Source: Pseudarthrobacter sp. C4D7
GTDB taxonomy: Bacteria > Actinomycetota > Actinomycetes > Actinomycetales > Micrococcaceae
Direction: 5' to 3'
DNA length: 64,000 nucleotides
Assembly: GCF_013359725.1 (NCBI RefSeq)
Contig: NZ_JABFMW010000017.1
Coordinates: forward strand, 1-64,000
This document shows, piece after piece, positions 34,016 through 43,080 of the stretch (positions are counted from its first letter, which is position 1; each line of letters begins with the position of its first letter). The notes under the pieces were generated by a model. It had not been told where the DNA came from and ran no database searches. It worked only from the letters and a program-made list of their open reading frames with translations. The position numbers and the translations under genes were made by a program.

Positions 34016-34045
34016 TTGACTCCATTTTCCATTTCTCCAAACAAT
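34016..34045 (+). promoter_or_regulatory. Candidate glpD promoter
   Basis: TTGACT (34016-34021) and AACAAT (34040-34045) are separated by 18 bases and lie about 60 bases before the glpD start. Confidence 0.5.
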
Positions 34046-34107
34046 AGAGCAGAACGGCGGCGCCACCCAGCGGTGACCGCATCACACAAAGCCCCAAGGG
34101 AGTCGTT

Positions 34108-35931
34108 TTGGGACCCAAGGATTCATCCGTCCAACCAGCTGCATCTGCGCCCCGGCCAGCGGCCGAACGCGCGTCCGTCCACAGCCTGCGCCGGCGTCCG
34201 CACGCAAAAGTCCTGGTCGTTGGCGGCGGCATCAACGGTGTAGGTACCTTCCGTGACCTGGCACTGCAGGGCGTCGACGTCGCCCTCGTGGAGCGCGGCG
34301 ACTACTGCCAGGGCGCCAGCGGCGCGTCCTCGCACATGATCCACGGCGGTATCCGCTACCTCGAAAACGGCGAGTTCCGGCTGGTCCGGGAATCCGTCGT
34401 CGAGCGCAACCGCCTCCTGAAGATCGCCCCGCACTACGTCAAGCCCCTGCAGACAACCATCCCCATCTTCAGCACCTTTTCCGGCATCCTCTCCGCGCCG
34501 CTCCGCTTCCTCACCCACAAGCAGCAGGGCAAGCCCAAGGAGCGCGGCGCGTTCCTCATCAAGGTGGGCCTCAGCCTCTACGATTCGTTTTCCCGCGACG
34601 GCGGCACGGTGCCGCGGCACCAGTTCCGCACCCACAAGGCAGCCCTCCAGGAGCTGCCCGCCCTGAGGTCCGACGTCAAGTACACCGCCACGTACTTCGA
34701 CGCCTCCGTGCACAACCCCGAACGGCTGACCCTTGACGTCCTCCAGGACGGCGAGAAGGCAGGACGGGCAGGCAACAGCCAGGGCGCAAGTGCCCAGGGT
34801 GACACGGCCCGGGCGAGCAACTACCTGTCGCTGCAGTCCATGTCCCCGGAGCCTAACCCGGGAACCGGCCTTGGAAGCACAGTCCGGCTCCGCGATGAAC
34901 TCACCGGTGAGGAGTTCGACTTCACCGCGGACATCATCGTCAACACCACCGGGGCGTGGGTGGACCACACCAACGAAGCCATGGGTGCAGCGTCGGCCTT
35001 CATGGGCGGCACCAAGGGCTCCCACATCGTGCTGGACCACCAGGGCCTGCTCGACGCCTGCCGCGGCCGGGAAATCTTCTTCGAGCACACTGACGGCCGC
35101 ATCGTCCTGATCTACCCGATGGGTGACCGGGTGCTGGTAGGCACCACGGACGTTGACGCGGACATGTCGGAAGATGCCATCTGCACCGATGAAGAGATCC
35201 AGTACTTCTTCGACCTGATCGGCCATGTCTTCCCGTCCATCGACGTGACGCCGGATGACATCGTCTACACGTTCTCCGGAGTCCGCCCCCTGCCGAGCCA
35301 TGACGCCACGCAGCCGGGCTTTGTCTCCCGCGACTACCGCATCGAACGCCGGACGTCGGGTGCCAACGGATCCGGCGCCGCCGTACTGAGCCTGGTGGGC
35401 GGAAAGTGGACCACCTTCCGCGCCCTCGCTGAACACATGACCAACGACGTCCTCACCGAACTTGGGGTACAGCGGAAGGTGTCGACGGCGCAGCTCCCCA
35501 TCGGTGGGGGTGCAGCCTTCCCGGCCGACGAGGCAGGCGTGCAGAAGTGGATCAAGGCCCACATGGGTGCCGGCCGCGACGCAGACCGCACCGCCGGGCT
35601 GTTGACCCGCTACGGGACCCGGGCTGAAGCCGTGATCGAGTACCTCGACGCCGAACCTGACCAGGTGCTGCGCTCCACCCGGGAACTGAGCGTCCGTGAA
35701 CTGGTGTTCATGGCCGAGAACGAGCAGGTGGGGCATTTGGTGGATGTCCTCATCCGGCGCACCTCCCTGGCCTTCCGCGGGCTGGTGACCGGAGAGCTCC
35801 TCAACGAGATGGCGGAGGTGCTGGCGGTCCCGCTCAAATGGGACGCCTCGGCGCGCGCCGCCGAGATCAAGCACGCCCAAGACGTGCTGCAGCGTTTCCA
35901 CCGCGTGGAAACGCACAGCCTGGTCTCCTAA
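34108..35931 (+). CDS. glpD: Glycerol-3-phosphate dehydrogenase (FAD)
   Basis: This membrane-associated flavoenzyme oxidises glycerol 3-phosphate to dihydroxyacetone phosphate and feeds the respiratory chain. The FAD-binding VVGGGINGVGTFRDLALQG is near residue 35, SSHMIHGGIRYLENGEF follows, and GVRPLP and SLVGGKWTTFRALAE are family signatures. It has 607 residues. A TTG is the start, with AAGGGAG five bases before it. A Gly/Ala/Ser-rich, low-complexity insert (about 210-245) interrupts the substrate domain. It heads glpD-glpF-glpK. Confidence 0.96.
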   Translation: MGPKDSSVQPAASAPRPAAERASVHSLRRRPHAKVLVVGGGINGVGTFRDLALQGVDVALVERGDYCQGASGASSHMIHGGIRYLENGEFRLVRESVVERNRLLKIAPHYVKPLQTTIPIFSTFSGILSAPLRFLTHKQQGKPKERGAFLIKVGLSLYDSFSRDGGTVPRHQFRTHKAALQELPALRSDVKYTATYFDASVHNPERLTLDVLQDGEKAGRAGNSQGASAQGDTARASNYLSLQSMSPEPNPGTGLGSTVRLRDELTGEEFDFTADIIVNTTGAWVDHTNEAMGAASAFMGGTKGSHIVLDHQGLLDACRGREIFFEHTDGRIVLIYPMGDRVLVGTTDVDADMSEDAICTDEEIQYFFDLIGHVFPSIDVTPDDIVYTFSGVRPLPSHDATQPGFVSRDYRIERRTSGANGSGAAVLSLVGGKWTTFRALAEHMTNDVLTELGVQRKVSTAQLPIGGGAAFPADEAGVQKWIKAHMGAGRDADRTAGLLTRYGTRAEAVIEYLDAEPDQVLRSTRELSVRELVFMAENEQVGHLVDVLIRRTSLAFRGLVTGELLNEMAEVLAVPLKWDASARAAEIKHAQDVLQRFHRVETHSLVS

Positions 35932-35944
35932 GGGCCGGGCGGCC

Positions 35945-35970
35945 GGCCGGGGCGCGCCAGCGTCCCGGCC
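35945..35970 (+). terminator. GC-rich hairpin between glpD and glpF
   Basis: GGCCGGGGCGC (35945-35955) pairs with GCGTCCCGGCC (35960-35970) around GCCA, with one G-U pair. No T-run follows. It may be a partial terminator or an mRNA stabiliser that sets different glpD and glpFK levels. Confidence 0.45.
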
Positions 35971-36023
35971 CCACGGTCCTTCGCCCGCGGGGGACCGACA
36001 ATTAAACAAAGAAGGAGTCAAAG

Positions 36024-36773
36024 ATGTCTCTAGGAATAGTCTTCCTCTCCGAAGTCTTTGGCACGGGCATGCTGACCCTGTTGGGTTGCGGCGTCGTTGC
36101 CAACGTGGCTTTGCGGGGGACGAAAGGCAACAACGGCGGATTCCTGATGGTCACATGGGGGTGGGGTATCGCTGTCTTCTGTGGCGTCTTCGTCGCCGCC
36201 AAGTCCGGTGCACACCTGAATCCGGCCGTGACCTTGGGCCTGCTGCTCAACGGCAAGGCCGAGTACGCCCCGGGAGTCGCTGTTGATTTCGGGACGACGC
36301 TGACCTACCTCGGCGGCGAGATGGTGGGCGCTTTCCTCGGTGCCGTGGTCTGTTGGCTGGCCTACAAGCAGCATTTCGATGACGAGCCCGAACCTGCAGG
36401 CAAGCTGGGCACGTTTTCCACCGGCCCGGCCATCCGTTCCACCCCCTGGAACCTGATCACCGAGATCGTCGGCACATTCGTCCTGGTCTTCGTGATCCTG
36501 ACCCTCGGCGGCACCCCCTCGGGCCTTGGCCCGCTCGCCGTGGCGCTGCTCGTGGTCGGCATCGGCGTTTCGCTCGGCGGCCCCACCGGATACGCCATCA
36601 ACCCGGCCCGCGACCTCGGACCCCGCATCGCCCACGCAGTGCTTCCCATCAAGGGCAAAGGCTCCAGTGACTGGAGCTATGCCTGGATTCCGGTGGTCGG
36701 CCCGCTGGTCGGCGGCGCCCTCGCCGGCATTGTTGCAAGGATCGTTCCAATCATCATCACCGCCGCCGCTTGA
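36024..36773 (+). CDS. glpF: Glycerol uptake facilitator (aquaglyceroporin)
   Basis: This channel of the MIP family admits glycerol across the cytoplasmic membrane. It has 249 residues and six membrane segments. The two pore motifs are HLNPAVTLG (first NPA) and AINPARDLGPR (second NPA, followed by Asp-Leu-Gly-Pro-Arg as in glycerol facilitators). The ATG is preceded by AAGGAG. It lies between glpD and glpK. Confidence 0.96.
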   Translation: MSLGIVFLSEVFGTGMLTLLGCGVVANVALRGTKGNNGGFLMVTWGWGIAVFCGVFVAAKSGAHLNPAVTLGLLLNGKAEYAPGVAVDFGTTLTYLGGEMVGAFLGAVVCWLAYKQHFDDEPEPAGKLGTFSTGPAIRSTPWNLITEIVGTFVLVFVILTLGGTPSGLGPLAVALLVVGIGVSLGGPTGYAINPARDLGPRIAHAVLPIKGKGSSDWSYAWIPVVGPLVGGALAGIVARIVPIIITAAA

Positions 36774-36815
36774 CCACCCGTCACCCAGATCGAACAACAA
36801 GACAAGGACGTCACT

Positions 36816-38330
36816 ATGAACCAGTACGTAATCGCCATCGACCAGGGCACCACCAGCACCCGCGCCATCATCTTCGACCACAGCGGCGCCATCGTCTCCA
36901 CCGGCCAGATGGAACACGAGCAGATCTTCCCGCAGGCAGGTTGGGTTGAGCACGACGCCGCGGAAATCTGGAACAACACCCGTGAGGTCATTGGCTCTGC
37001 CCTGTCAAAGGCGAACCTGACGCGGCACGATATCGCCGCCGTCGGCATCACCAACCAGCGCGAGACCGCCGTCGTATGGGACAAGACCACCGGCAAGCCG
37101 GTCTACAACGCCATTGTGTGGCAGGACACGCGCACCCAGGACATCGTGGACCAGCTGGCCAAGGACGGCGGAGCGGACCGCTTCAAACAGAAGGTGGGCC
37201 TCCCGCTGGCCACCTACTTCTCCGGCACCAAGATCAAGTGGATCCTGGACAACGTGGATGGCGCCAGGGAAAAAGCCGAATCCGGGGACCTGGTCTTCGG
37301 CAACACCGACGCCTGGGTCCTGTGGAACCTGACCGGCGGTGTCGACGGCGGAGTCCATGTCACCGACGTCACCAACGCCTCCCGCACCCTGTTCATGGAT
37401 CTTGAAACCCTGCAGTGGGACGACGAGATCCTGGGCATCTTCGGCGTGCCGCGCAGCATGATGCCGGAGATCAAGTCCTCCTCCGAGGTATACGGCAACG
37501 TCCACAGCTCCCAGCTGCTCCGCGAGACGCCAGTGGCGGGCATCCTGGGCGACCAGCAGGCCGCAACCTTCGGCCAGGCCGCCTTTGACGCCGGCGAAGC
37601 GAAGAACACCTACGGCACCGGCTGCTTCCTCATCTTCAACACGGGCGAAGAAATCGTCCACTCGAAGAACGGGCTGCTGACCACGGTGGGCTACAAGCTG
37701 GGCGACGCCAAACCGCACTACGCCCTGGAAGGATCCATTGCCGTCACCGGCTCGCTGGTGCAGTGGCTCCGCGACAACCTTGGAATGATCAGCAGCGCCC
37801 CGGAGGTGGAAACCCTTGCCGCGTCGGTGAAGGATAACGGCGGCGTGTACATCGTGCCCGCGTTCTCCGGCCTTTTCGCCCCGTACTGGCGCTCGGACGC
37901 CCGTGGTGCGATCGTGGGCCTGACCCGGTTCGTCAACAAGAACCACATCGCCCGGGCAGCGCTGGAAGCCACCGCGTTCCAGACCCGCGAGGTGCTGGAT
38001 GCCGTCAACGCAGACTCCGGCGTGCCGCTGAGCGAATTGAAGGTCGACGGCGGCATGGTGGCCAACGACGCCCTCATGCAGTTCCAGGCGGACATCCTGG
38101 GTGTTCCGGTGATCCGTCCCAAGGTCATCGAAACCACGGCACTGGGTGCTGCCTACGCGGCTGGCCTGGCAGTCGGCTTCTGGAAGGACCTGGGCGAGTG
38201 CTCGGCCAACTGGTCCGAGGACAAGCGATGGGAACCGCAGATGGAGAAGTCTGAGCAGGAACGGCAGATGCGGCTCTGGAAGAAGGCGGTCACCAAGTCC
38301 ATGGAGTGGGTCGACGAGGACGTTCGCTAG
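36816..38330 (+). CDS. glpK: Glycerol kinase
   Basis: This enzyme phosphorylates glycerol, trapping it in the cell. It has 504 residues, a FGGY-family protein. The N-terminal [14 protein letters not shown] binds ATP phosphates, [12 protein letters not shown] and the FGGY signature region ([17 protein letters not shown]) are complete. It starts 42 bases after glpF. With GlpF for entry and GlpD for oxidation it makes a complete route to dihydroxyacetone phosphate. Confidence 0.98.
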   Translation: MNQYVIAIDQGTTSTRAIIFDHSGAIVSTGQMEHEQIFPQAGWVEHDAAEIWNNTREVIGSALSKANLTRHDIAAVGITNQRETAVVWDKTTGKPVYNAIVWQDTRTQDIVDQLAKDGGADRFKQKVGLPLATYFSGTKIKWILDNVDGAREKAESGDLVFGNTDAWVLWNLTGGVDGGVHVTDVTNASRTLFMDLETLQWDDEILGIFGVPRSMMPEIKSSSEVYGNVHSSQLLRETPVAGILGDQQAATFGQAAFDAGEAKNTYGTGCFLIFNTGEEIVHSKNGLLTTVGYKLGDAKPHYALEGSIAVTGSLVQWLRDNLGMISSAPEVETLAASVKDNGGVYIVPAFSGLFAPYWRSDARGAIVGLTRFVNKNHIARAALEATAFQTREVLDAVNADSGVPLSELKVDGGMVANDALMQFQADILGVPVIRPKVIETTALGAAYAAGLAVGFWKDLGECSANWSEDKRWEPQMEKSEQERQMRLWKKAVTKSMEWVDEDVR

Positions 38331-38340
38331 CTGCAGCTTA

Positions 38341-38417
38341 GGTTGAGGAAGGCGGCCCCTGCCCCGCCCGCTTCGCGGTGCCCACCACACCCGGGCGAGG
38401 GGCCGCCTTCCTCAACC
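38341..38417. repeat. Inverted repeat with perfect 20-bp arms after glpK
   Basis: GGTTGAGGAAGGCGGCCCCT (38341-38360) is the exact reverse complement of 38398-38417. The 37-base spacer is GC-rich and itself partly paired (CCCG with CGGG). It starts ten bases after the glpK stop. It probably terminates glpDFK transcription, although the following bases CTTGTG are only a weak T-run. The perfection over 20 bp is more than a terminator needs. Confidence 0.9.
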
Positions 38418-38473
38418 CTTGTGCGGCCTGTCCCACGTGCGCCGCCTGTTTCCATGTCGTGGTGGACACGCGG

Positions 38474-38479
38474 TAAGGT
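38474..38479 (+). promoter_or_regulatory. -10 box for the leuS leader
   Basis: TAAGGT ends six bases before the A of the leader peptide ATG. Transcription may therefore start at that A, giving a leaderless leader-peptide mRNA; alternatively AAGGTG (38475-38480) serves as a Shine-Dalgarno site. The -35 region is weak. Confidence 0.5.
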
Positions 38480-38485
38480 GATGGT

Positions 38486-38512
38486 ATGCGTGCGATCCTC
38501 CTGCTTAGCTAG
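38486..38512 (+). CDS. leuS leader peptide MRAILLLS
   Basis: This open frame of eight codons encodes MRAILLLS. It has three consecutive leucine codons, CTC CTG CTT, at 38498-38506 and a TAG stop. It is followed after 41 bases by an intrinsic terminator and then leuS. Ribosome pausing at the Leu codons when charged tRNA-Leu is low would favour readthrough. The arrangement is that of amino-acid biosynthetic attenuators, here applied to an aminoacyl-tRNA synthetase. Confidence 0.75.
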   Translation: MRAILLLS

Positions 38513-38553
38513 CCGCCCGGCATCCCGTCCAGACTTCCGGATTGTCGAGCGGC

Positions 38554-38580
38554 AGCCCCTCCATGGAGAGGGGCTTTTGT
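38554..38580 (+). terminator. leuS attenuator terminator
   Basis: AGCCCCTC (38554-38561) pairs with GAGGGGCT (38568-38575) around a six-base loop, followed by TTTTGTGT. It lies between the leader peptide and leuS and ends about 100 bases before the leuS start. GCCGC (38512-38516), which overlaps the peptide stop, is complementary to GCGGC (38549-38553) next to the stem, so an alternative pairing exists. Confidence 0.75.
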
Positions 38581-38678
38581 GTGTCCGGGACGAAGTGCGG
38601 GCCCGGAGCAGGGGACCGAAGGATCAGGCGCGTCCCGTCCTGATCGGACAAGATCGAAAAGAATAGAAGAGGCCAGCA

Positions 38679-41207
38679 GTGAGCGTTCAGCCGGAGACAG
38701 AGACCGGAACAGCAGCAGCCGTCGCAGGTGCCGCCCCCGAGGAGGGCACCTACAATTTCGCCGCCATGGAGGCGAAGTGGCCGCAGGTCTGGGAGGACCT
38801 CAAGGTCTTCACCCCGCTCGACGACGGCTCCAAGGAACGCCGCTACGTGCTGGACATGTTCCCCTACCCCTCCGGCGACCTGCACATGGGCCACGCCGAA
38901 GCATTCGCGATGGGTGACGTCGTCGCCCGCTACCTGCGCCAGCAGGGCTTCGACGTGCTGCACCCGATCGGCTGGGACTCCTTCGGCCTGCCCGCCGAGA
39001 ACGCCGCCATCAAACGCAACGCCCACCCCAGCGAGTGGACCTACGCCAACATCGACACCCAGGCCGCGTCCTTCAAGCGGTACGCGATCTCCGCCGACTG
39101 GTCCCGCCGGCTGCACACCTCCGACCCGGGGTACTACCGCTGGACGCAGTGGCTGTTCAAGCGCTTCTACGAGCGCGGCCTGGCGTACCGCAAGAACTCC
39201 CCGGTCAACTGGTGCCCCAAGGACCAAACGGTCCTGGCCAACGAGCAGGTGGTGAACGGCGCCTGCGAGCGCTGCGGCACCGCCGTGACCAAGAAGTCCC
39301 TGAACCAGTGGTACTTCAAGATCACCGACTACGCGGACCGGCTGCTGGACGACATGGAGGAACTGCGCGGCCACTGGCCCGAGCGGGTCCTGGCCATGCA
39401 GAAGAACTGGATCGGCCGCTCCGAGGGTGCGCACGTCACCTTCGTCGTAGAGGCCGACGGCGGCAAGCCCGCCAAGGACGTCACCGTCTTCACCACGCGC
39501 CCGGACACCCTGTACGGTGCGACGTTCTTCGTGGTCGCCGCAGACGCGCCGATCGCCGTCGAACTGGTCACCGAGGAACACGCCGCGGCCCTGGACGCCT
39601 ACCGCGAGCAGGTCAAGGCCCTCTCCGAGATCGAACGCCAGTCCACCGAACGCGAAAAGACCGGCGTCTTCACCGGCCGCTACGCCATCAACCCGCTGAA
39701 CGGCGAGAAGCTGCCGGTATGGGCTGCCGACTACGTGCTGGCCGACTACGGCACCGGCGCCATTATGGCCGTGCCCGCACACGACCAGCGCGACCTGGAC
39801 TTCGCGAAGACCTTCGACCTGCCGGTCCGGGCCGTCCTGGACACCGGCGAGGAAGATCCCGCCGTCTCCGGCACCGCGACCGCCGGCGAGGGCACCCTGA
39901 TCAACTCCGGGGAGCTGAACGGGCTGCCCAAGGCTGAGGCCATTCCCGCCGCCATCACCATCCTGGAGAAGCTGGGAACCGGCGAGAAGTTCGTGAACTT
40001 CCGGCTGCGTGACTGGCTGCTGAGCCGTCAGCGGTTCTGGGGCGCCCCCATCCCGATCATTCACTGCCCGGACTGCGGCGAGGTCCCGGTCCCGGACGAC
40101 CAGCTGCCGGTCACCCTGCCGGATGACCTCCGCGGCGAGGACCTGTCTCCGAAGGGCACCTCCCCGCTGGCCGCCGCCGAGGCCTGGGTCAACGTGGAAT
40201 GCCCCTCCTGCCACGGCCCGGCAAAGCGCGACACGGACACCATGGACACCTTCGTGGACTCCTCCTGGTACTTCCTGCGGTTCGTTTCCCCGCAGTACAC
40301 CGAGGGGCCGTTCGATCCCGCGAAGATCAACGAGTGGATGCCCGTCGGCCAGTACGTGGGCGGCGTCGAGCACGCCATCCTGCACCTGCTCTATGCCCGC
40401 TTCTTCACCAAGGTCATCCACGACATGGGCCTGATCGAGGCCGACGAGCCCTTCCGCGCCCTGCTGAACCAGGGCCAGGTCCTCAACGGCGGCAAAGCCA
40501 TGAGCAAGTCGCTCGGCAACGGCGTGGACCTGGGCGAACAGCTGGACAAGTACGGCGTCGACGCCGTCCGCCTGACCATGATCTTCGCCTCCCCGCCGGA
40601 GGACGACGTCGACTGGGCGGACGTCTCGCCGTCGGGGTCCGCGAAGTTCCTGGCCCGCGCCTGGCGGCTCGGCCAGGACGTCACCAGTGAGCCCGGCGTT
40701 GACTTCGCCGCCGGTGACCGGGCGCTGCGTGCCGTCACGCACCGCACCATCGCCGACGCCCAGGCACTGCTGGACGCGAACAAGTTCAACGTCGTGGTGG
40801 CCAAGCTCATGGAGCTGGTGAACGCCACCCGCAAAACGATTGACGCCGGCGCCGGCGCAGCCGATCCCGCAGTCCGCGAAGCCGCCGAGGCAGTGGCCGT
40901 CATCCTCAGCCTCTTCGCCCCGTACACCGCCGAGGACATGTGGAACCTGCTGGGCCACCCTGCGTCGGTTGCCAACGCCGGCTGGCCGGCCCACGACCTT
41001 GCCCTGCTGGTCCAGGACACGGTCACCGCCGTCGTCCAGGTACAGGGCAAGGTCCGCGACCGGCTGGAGGTGTCCCCGGACGTCTCCGAGGACCAGCTGC
41101 GCGAGCTGGCCCTCGCATCGGAAAACGTCCAGCGTGCCCTGGACGGCCGTGGCATCCGGACAGTCATTGTTCGTGCGCCTAAGCTGGTCAACATCGTTCC
41201 GGCCTAG
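38679..41207 (+). CDS. leuS: Leucyl-tRNA synthetase
   Basis: This class I synthetase charges tRNA-Leu and edits in cis. It has 842 residues. The HIGH motif is seen in [14 protein letters not shown] near residue 70, the CP1 editing domain is in the middle (with [14 protein letters not shown]), and the KMSKS motif is [10 protein letters not shown]. Two pairs of Cys (CPDCG and CPSC) mark the zinc/insert region. The GTG is preceded by AGAGGCC. Expression is probably attenuated by the leader upstream. Confidence 0.98.
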   Translation: MSVQPETETGTAAAVAGAAPEEGTYNFAAMEAKWPQVWEDLKVFTPLDDGSKERRYVLDMFPYPSGDLHMGHAEAFAMGDVVARYLRQQGFDVLHPIGWDSFGLPAENAAIKRNAHPSEWTYANIDTQAASFKRYAISADWSRRLHTSDPGYYRWTQWLFKRFYERGLAYRKNSPVNWCPKDQTVLANEQVVNGACERCGTAVTKKSLNQWYFKITDYADRLLDDMEELRGHWPERVLAMQKNWIGRSEGAHVTFVVEADGGKPAKDVTVFTTRPDTLYGATFFVVAADAPIAVELVTEEHAAALDAYREQVKALSEIERQSTEREKTGVFTGRYAINPLNGEKLPVWAADYVLADYGTGAIMAVPAHDQRDLDFAKTFDLPVRAVLDTGEEDPAVSGTATAGEGTLINSGELNGLPKAEAIPAAITILEKLGTGEKFVNFRLRDWLLSRQRFWGAPIPIIHCPDCGEVPVPDDQLPVTLPDDLRGEDLSPKGTSPLAAAEAWVNVECPSCHGPAKRDTDTMDTFVDSSWYFLRFVSPQYTEGPFDPAKINEWMPVGQYVGGVEHAILHLLYARFFTKVIHDMGLIEADEPFRALLNQGQVLNGGKAMSKSLGNGVDLGEQLDKYGVDAVRLTMIFASPPEDDVDWADVSPSGSAKFLARAWRLGQDVTSEPGVDFAAGDRALRAVTHRTIADAQALLDANKFNVVVAKLMELVNATRKTIDAGAGAADPAVREAAEAVAVILSLFAPYTAEDMWNLLGHPASVANAGWPAHDLALLVQDTVTAVVQVQGKVRDRLEVSPDVSEDQLRELALASENVQRALDGRGIRTVIVRAPKLVNIVPA

Positions 41208-41228
41208 TTGTTGTACCCGCAGTGACAG

Positions 41229-41259
41229 AACGGCCGCGGGAATTATTCCGGCGGCCGTT
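41229..41259 (+). terminator. Hairpin after leuS
   Basis: AACGGCCGC (41229-41237) pairs perfectly with GCGGCCGTT (41251-41259), and the loop contains a further GGAAT/ATTCC pairing. There is no T-run. A termination role is inferred from its place 20 bases after the leuS stop. Confidence 0.5.
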
Positions 41260-41294
41260 GCCGGCTAAGCAGGACACCGTTTCCAGGAGGCCCC

Positions 41295-42293
41295 TTGCCA
41301 GACAGTAGCGCCGCCGCCTGGCCATGGGTCCGTGCCCGGCTGTCGGGTCTGCGGCCTGCAGCCCGCCCCGGCGCCAGACGCCCGGGCGGCAGCCCTGCCG
41401 GGCGCACCGCCGTCGTCACCGACTCGGCCGCTGCCCTGCCGGCGGACTACGTGTCCGGACTTCCCCGGGACGGGATCCTGACAGTGACTCCGATGCCCGT
41501 TATGGTCGGCGCCGAAATCTACGGTGAGGGCGAAGACGACATCCTGGAGACCATCGCCGTTGCCTTGGCCGCAGGTACCCCGGTCAAGACCTCCAGACCA
41601 TCGCCGGGGCAGTTCGAGCAGGCCTACCGGGCCGCCGAACTCCGGGGATACGAAGGGATCGTTTCGGTCCACATCTCGGGCGGACTCTCCGGCACCGCGG
41701 ACGCCGCCCGCCTGGCTGCGGCCAAGGTAGGAATCCCGGTGGACGTGGTGGACACGGGAACGGTCGGCATGGCGCAGGGCCTGGCCGTCCAGGCAGCGGT
41801 GGAAGCAGCGTCAGCCGGCGGCGACCGGTCCGCGGTGGCCGCCGCGGCAGCGGCCCAGGCGGCACGCACCAAGGTCTTCTTCTACGTGCCCACCCTTGAG
41901 CAGTTGCGCCGCGGCGGGCGGATCGGGGCGGCGGCGTCGCTCCTGGGGACGATGCTCGCCATCAAACCAATCCTGGCGGTCGACGGCGGCAGGATCGTTC
42001 CGCTCGAAAAGGTGCGCTCAGGTGCCAGGGCCGTGGCCCGGCTTGAAGAAATCGTCGTGGCGGAAGCGGAGGCGCATCCCGGCGACTCCGTGGTTCTGGC
42101 CGTCCACCACTTCGGCAATCCCGAGGAAGCGGAGAGCCTGGCGGTGCGGCTGGAGGCGGCCCTTCCACAGTGCCCTCCGGCCCAGATCAGTTCGCTTCCC
42201 GCCGTCTTGGCAGCACATGCAGGTCTTGGCGTCCTGGCGGTCATTGTCGGCACGATGCCCGGCGGACACGGTGGCGGTGGCGGTCCCGCCTAA
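41295..42293 (+). CDS. DegV family (fatty-acid-binding) protein
   Basis: DegV/FakB-type proteins bind a single fatty acid and, with FakA, present it for phosphorylation. The protein has 332 residues from a TTG preceded by AGGAGG five bases upstream. The first ~35 residues are Pro/Arg-rich, then TAVVTDSAAALPADYV begins the domain. TSRPSPGQFEQAYR and the ISGGLSGTADAARLAA segment carry the fatty-acid carboxylate and headgroup residues of the family. No fakA is adjacent. It stands between leuS and the lipoproteins. Confidence 0.88.
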   Translation: MPDSSAAAWPWVRARLSGLRPAARPGARRPGGSPAGRTAVVTDSAAALPADYVSGLPRDGILTVTPMPVMVGAEIYGEGEDDILETIAVALAAGTPVKTSRPSPGQFEQAYRAAELRGYEGIVSVHISGGLSGTADAARLAAAKVGIPVDVVDTGTVGMAQGLAVQAAVEAASAGGDRSAVAAAAAAQAARTKVFFYVPTLEQLRRGGRIGAAASLLGTMLAIKPILAVDGGRIVPLEKVRSGARAVARLEEIVVAEAEAHPGDSVVLAVHHFGNPEEAESLAVRLEAALPQCPPAQISSLPAVLAAHAGLGVLAVIVGTMPGGHGGGGGPA

Positions 42294-42429
42294 GACGGAG
42301 GGCACGGGGAGGCTGCTGCGGTTCCAACCGCCGGGTCCTTGGCCTCTGGCAGCACTGCATGGGGGCCCGTAGCGTCGGCACATCAGGGACGTTCCCGTTC
42401 GGGACGGCAGTCAGAGGCCGGAGGAAACC

Positions 42430-43080
42430 ATGCGTGCTCCTGGAATCCGCGCTTTGGGGACGTGCGCCATGGCCGTGGCCGCGCTGGTGATGAGTCTGGC
42501 CGGATGCGCGCAGGGTGGCAGCCCCTCGTCGCCTACCCAAGCCAAACCAGCCGGATCAGGGAACCCGGCCTGCGACCTGATCACTCCTGCCATCGCTGCC
42601 AAGGTCGATCCCGGCCTTGTCCAAGTGGGGCAATACGATAAACCGGCTGGAAGTCCGGCCTATCTGTGCAGCTACATGAGCAAGTACGAGAAGGTCCTTG
42701 CGCTCTCCGTCTCGCTCATCTCGCCCGCATCGGCCGCCGACATCACCGACGCGAAAAAGGCCCCCGACTGCTCTGCGGTGGATGGCATTGGTGACTTCGC
42801 CTGCATGCAGTGGACGGGATGGTTCCGCGGCGAGCCAGGCGGGGCGTCGGCAAACACCGTACTCAAAGCCATCAGGGGCAAGGAATCCCTTGACCTCCGC
42901 ATCGTGGCGATGCCGCCCATCGCAGCGGGAACCCCGGTACCGGACGGCAACATTTCGGCACGCGCCCTGGCACAGGCAGCTGTCGATGCCGGATGGGGCA
43001 ATGGTACTGACCTGCGCGTTCCGCCGGCGCCGGCTGTCGGTCCGCAGGCGTCCACCAAAACCCTGTATGCGCCCTGGTAA
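42430..43080 (+). CDS. DUF3558-type lipoprotein, first part (probably frameshifted)
   Basis: This is an exported lipoprotein of 216 residues. The signal peptide ends in the lipobox LAGC, with lipidated Cys26. A DUF3558-like domain begins at NPACDLITPAIAAKV (about 50-64) and runs to about 205. The final nine residues are followed by TAA, but reading shifts by one base near the A-run at 43057-43060 into a second, related domain (NPVCALVSAEALQQAFG). The gene probably once coded for a tandem-domain lipoprotein of about 355 residues. GGAGG precedes the ATG. The function of the family is unknown. Confidence 0.75.
   Translation: MRAPGIRALGTCAMAVAALVMSLAGCAQGGSPSSPTQAKPAGSGNPACDLITPAIAAKVDPGLVQVGQYDKPAGSPAYLCSYMSKYEKVLALSVSLISPASAADITDAKKAPDCSAVDGIGDFACMQWTGWFRGEPGGASANTVLKAIRGKESLDLRIVAMPPIAAGTPVPDGNISARALAQAAVDAGWGNGTDLRVPPAPAVGPQASTKTLYAPW

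Noticed and set aside
38418..38678. T-box riboswitch before leuS
   Set aside because: No T-box core sequence or specifier stem is visible; the Leu-codon peptide and terminator explain the leader better.
38505..40994. Long minus-strand open frame opposite leuS
   Set aside because: It is a codon-usage shadow of leuS, with no ribosome site or recognisable motif.
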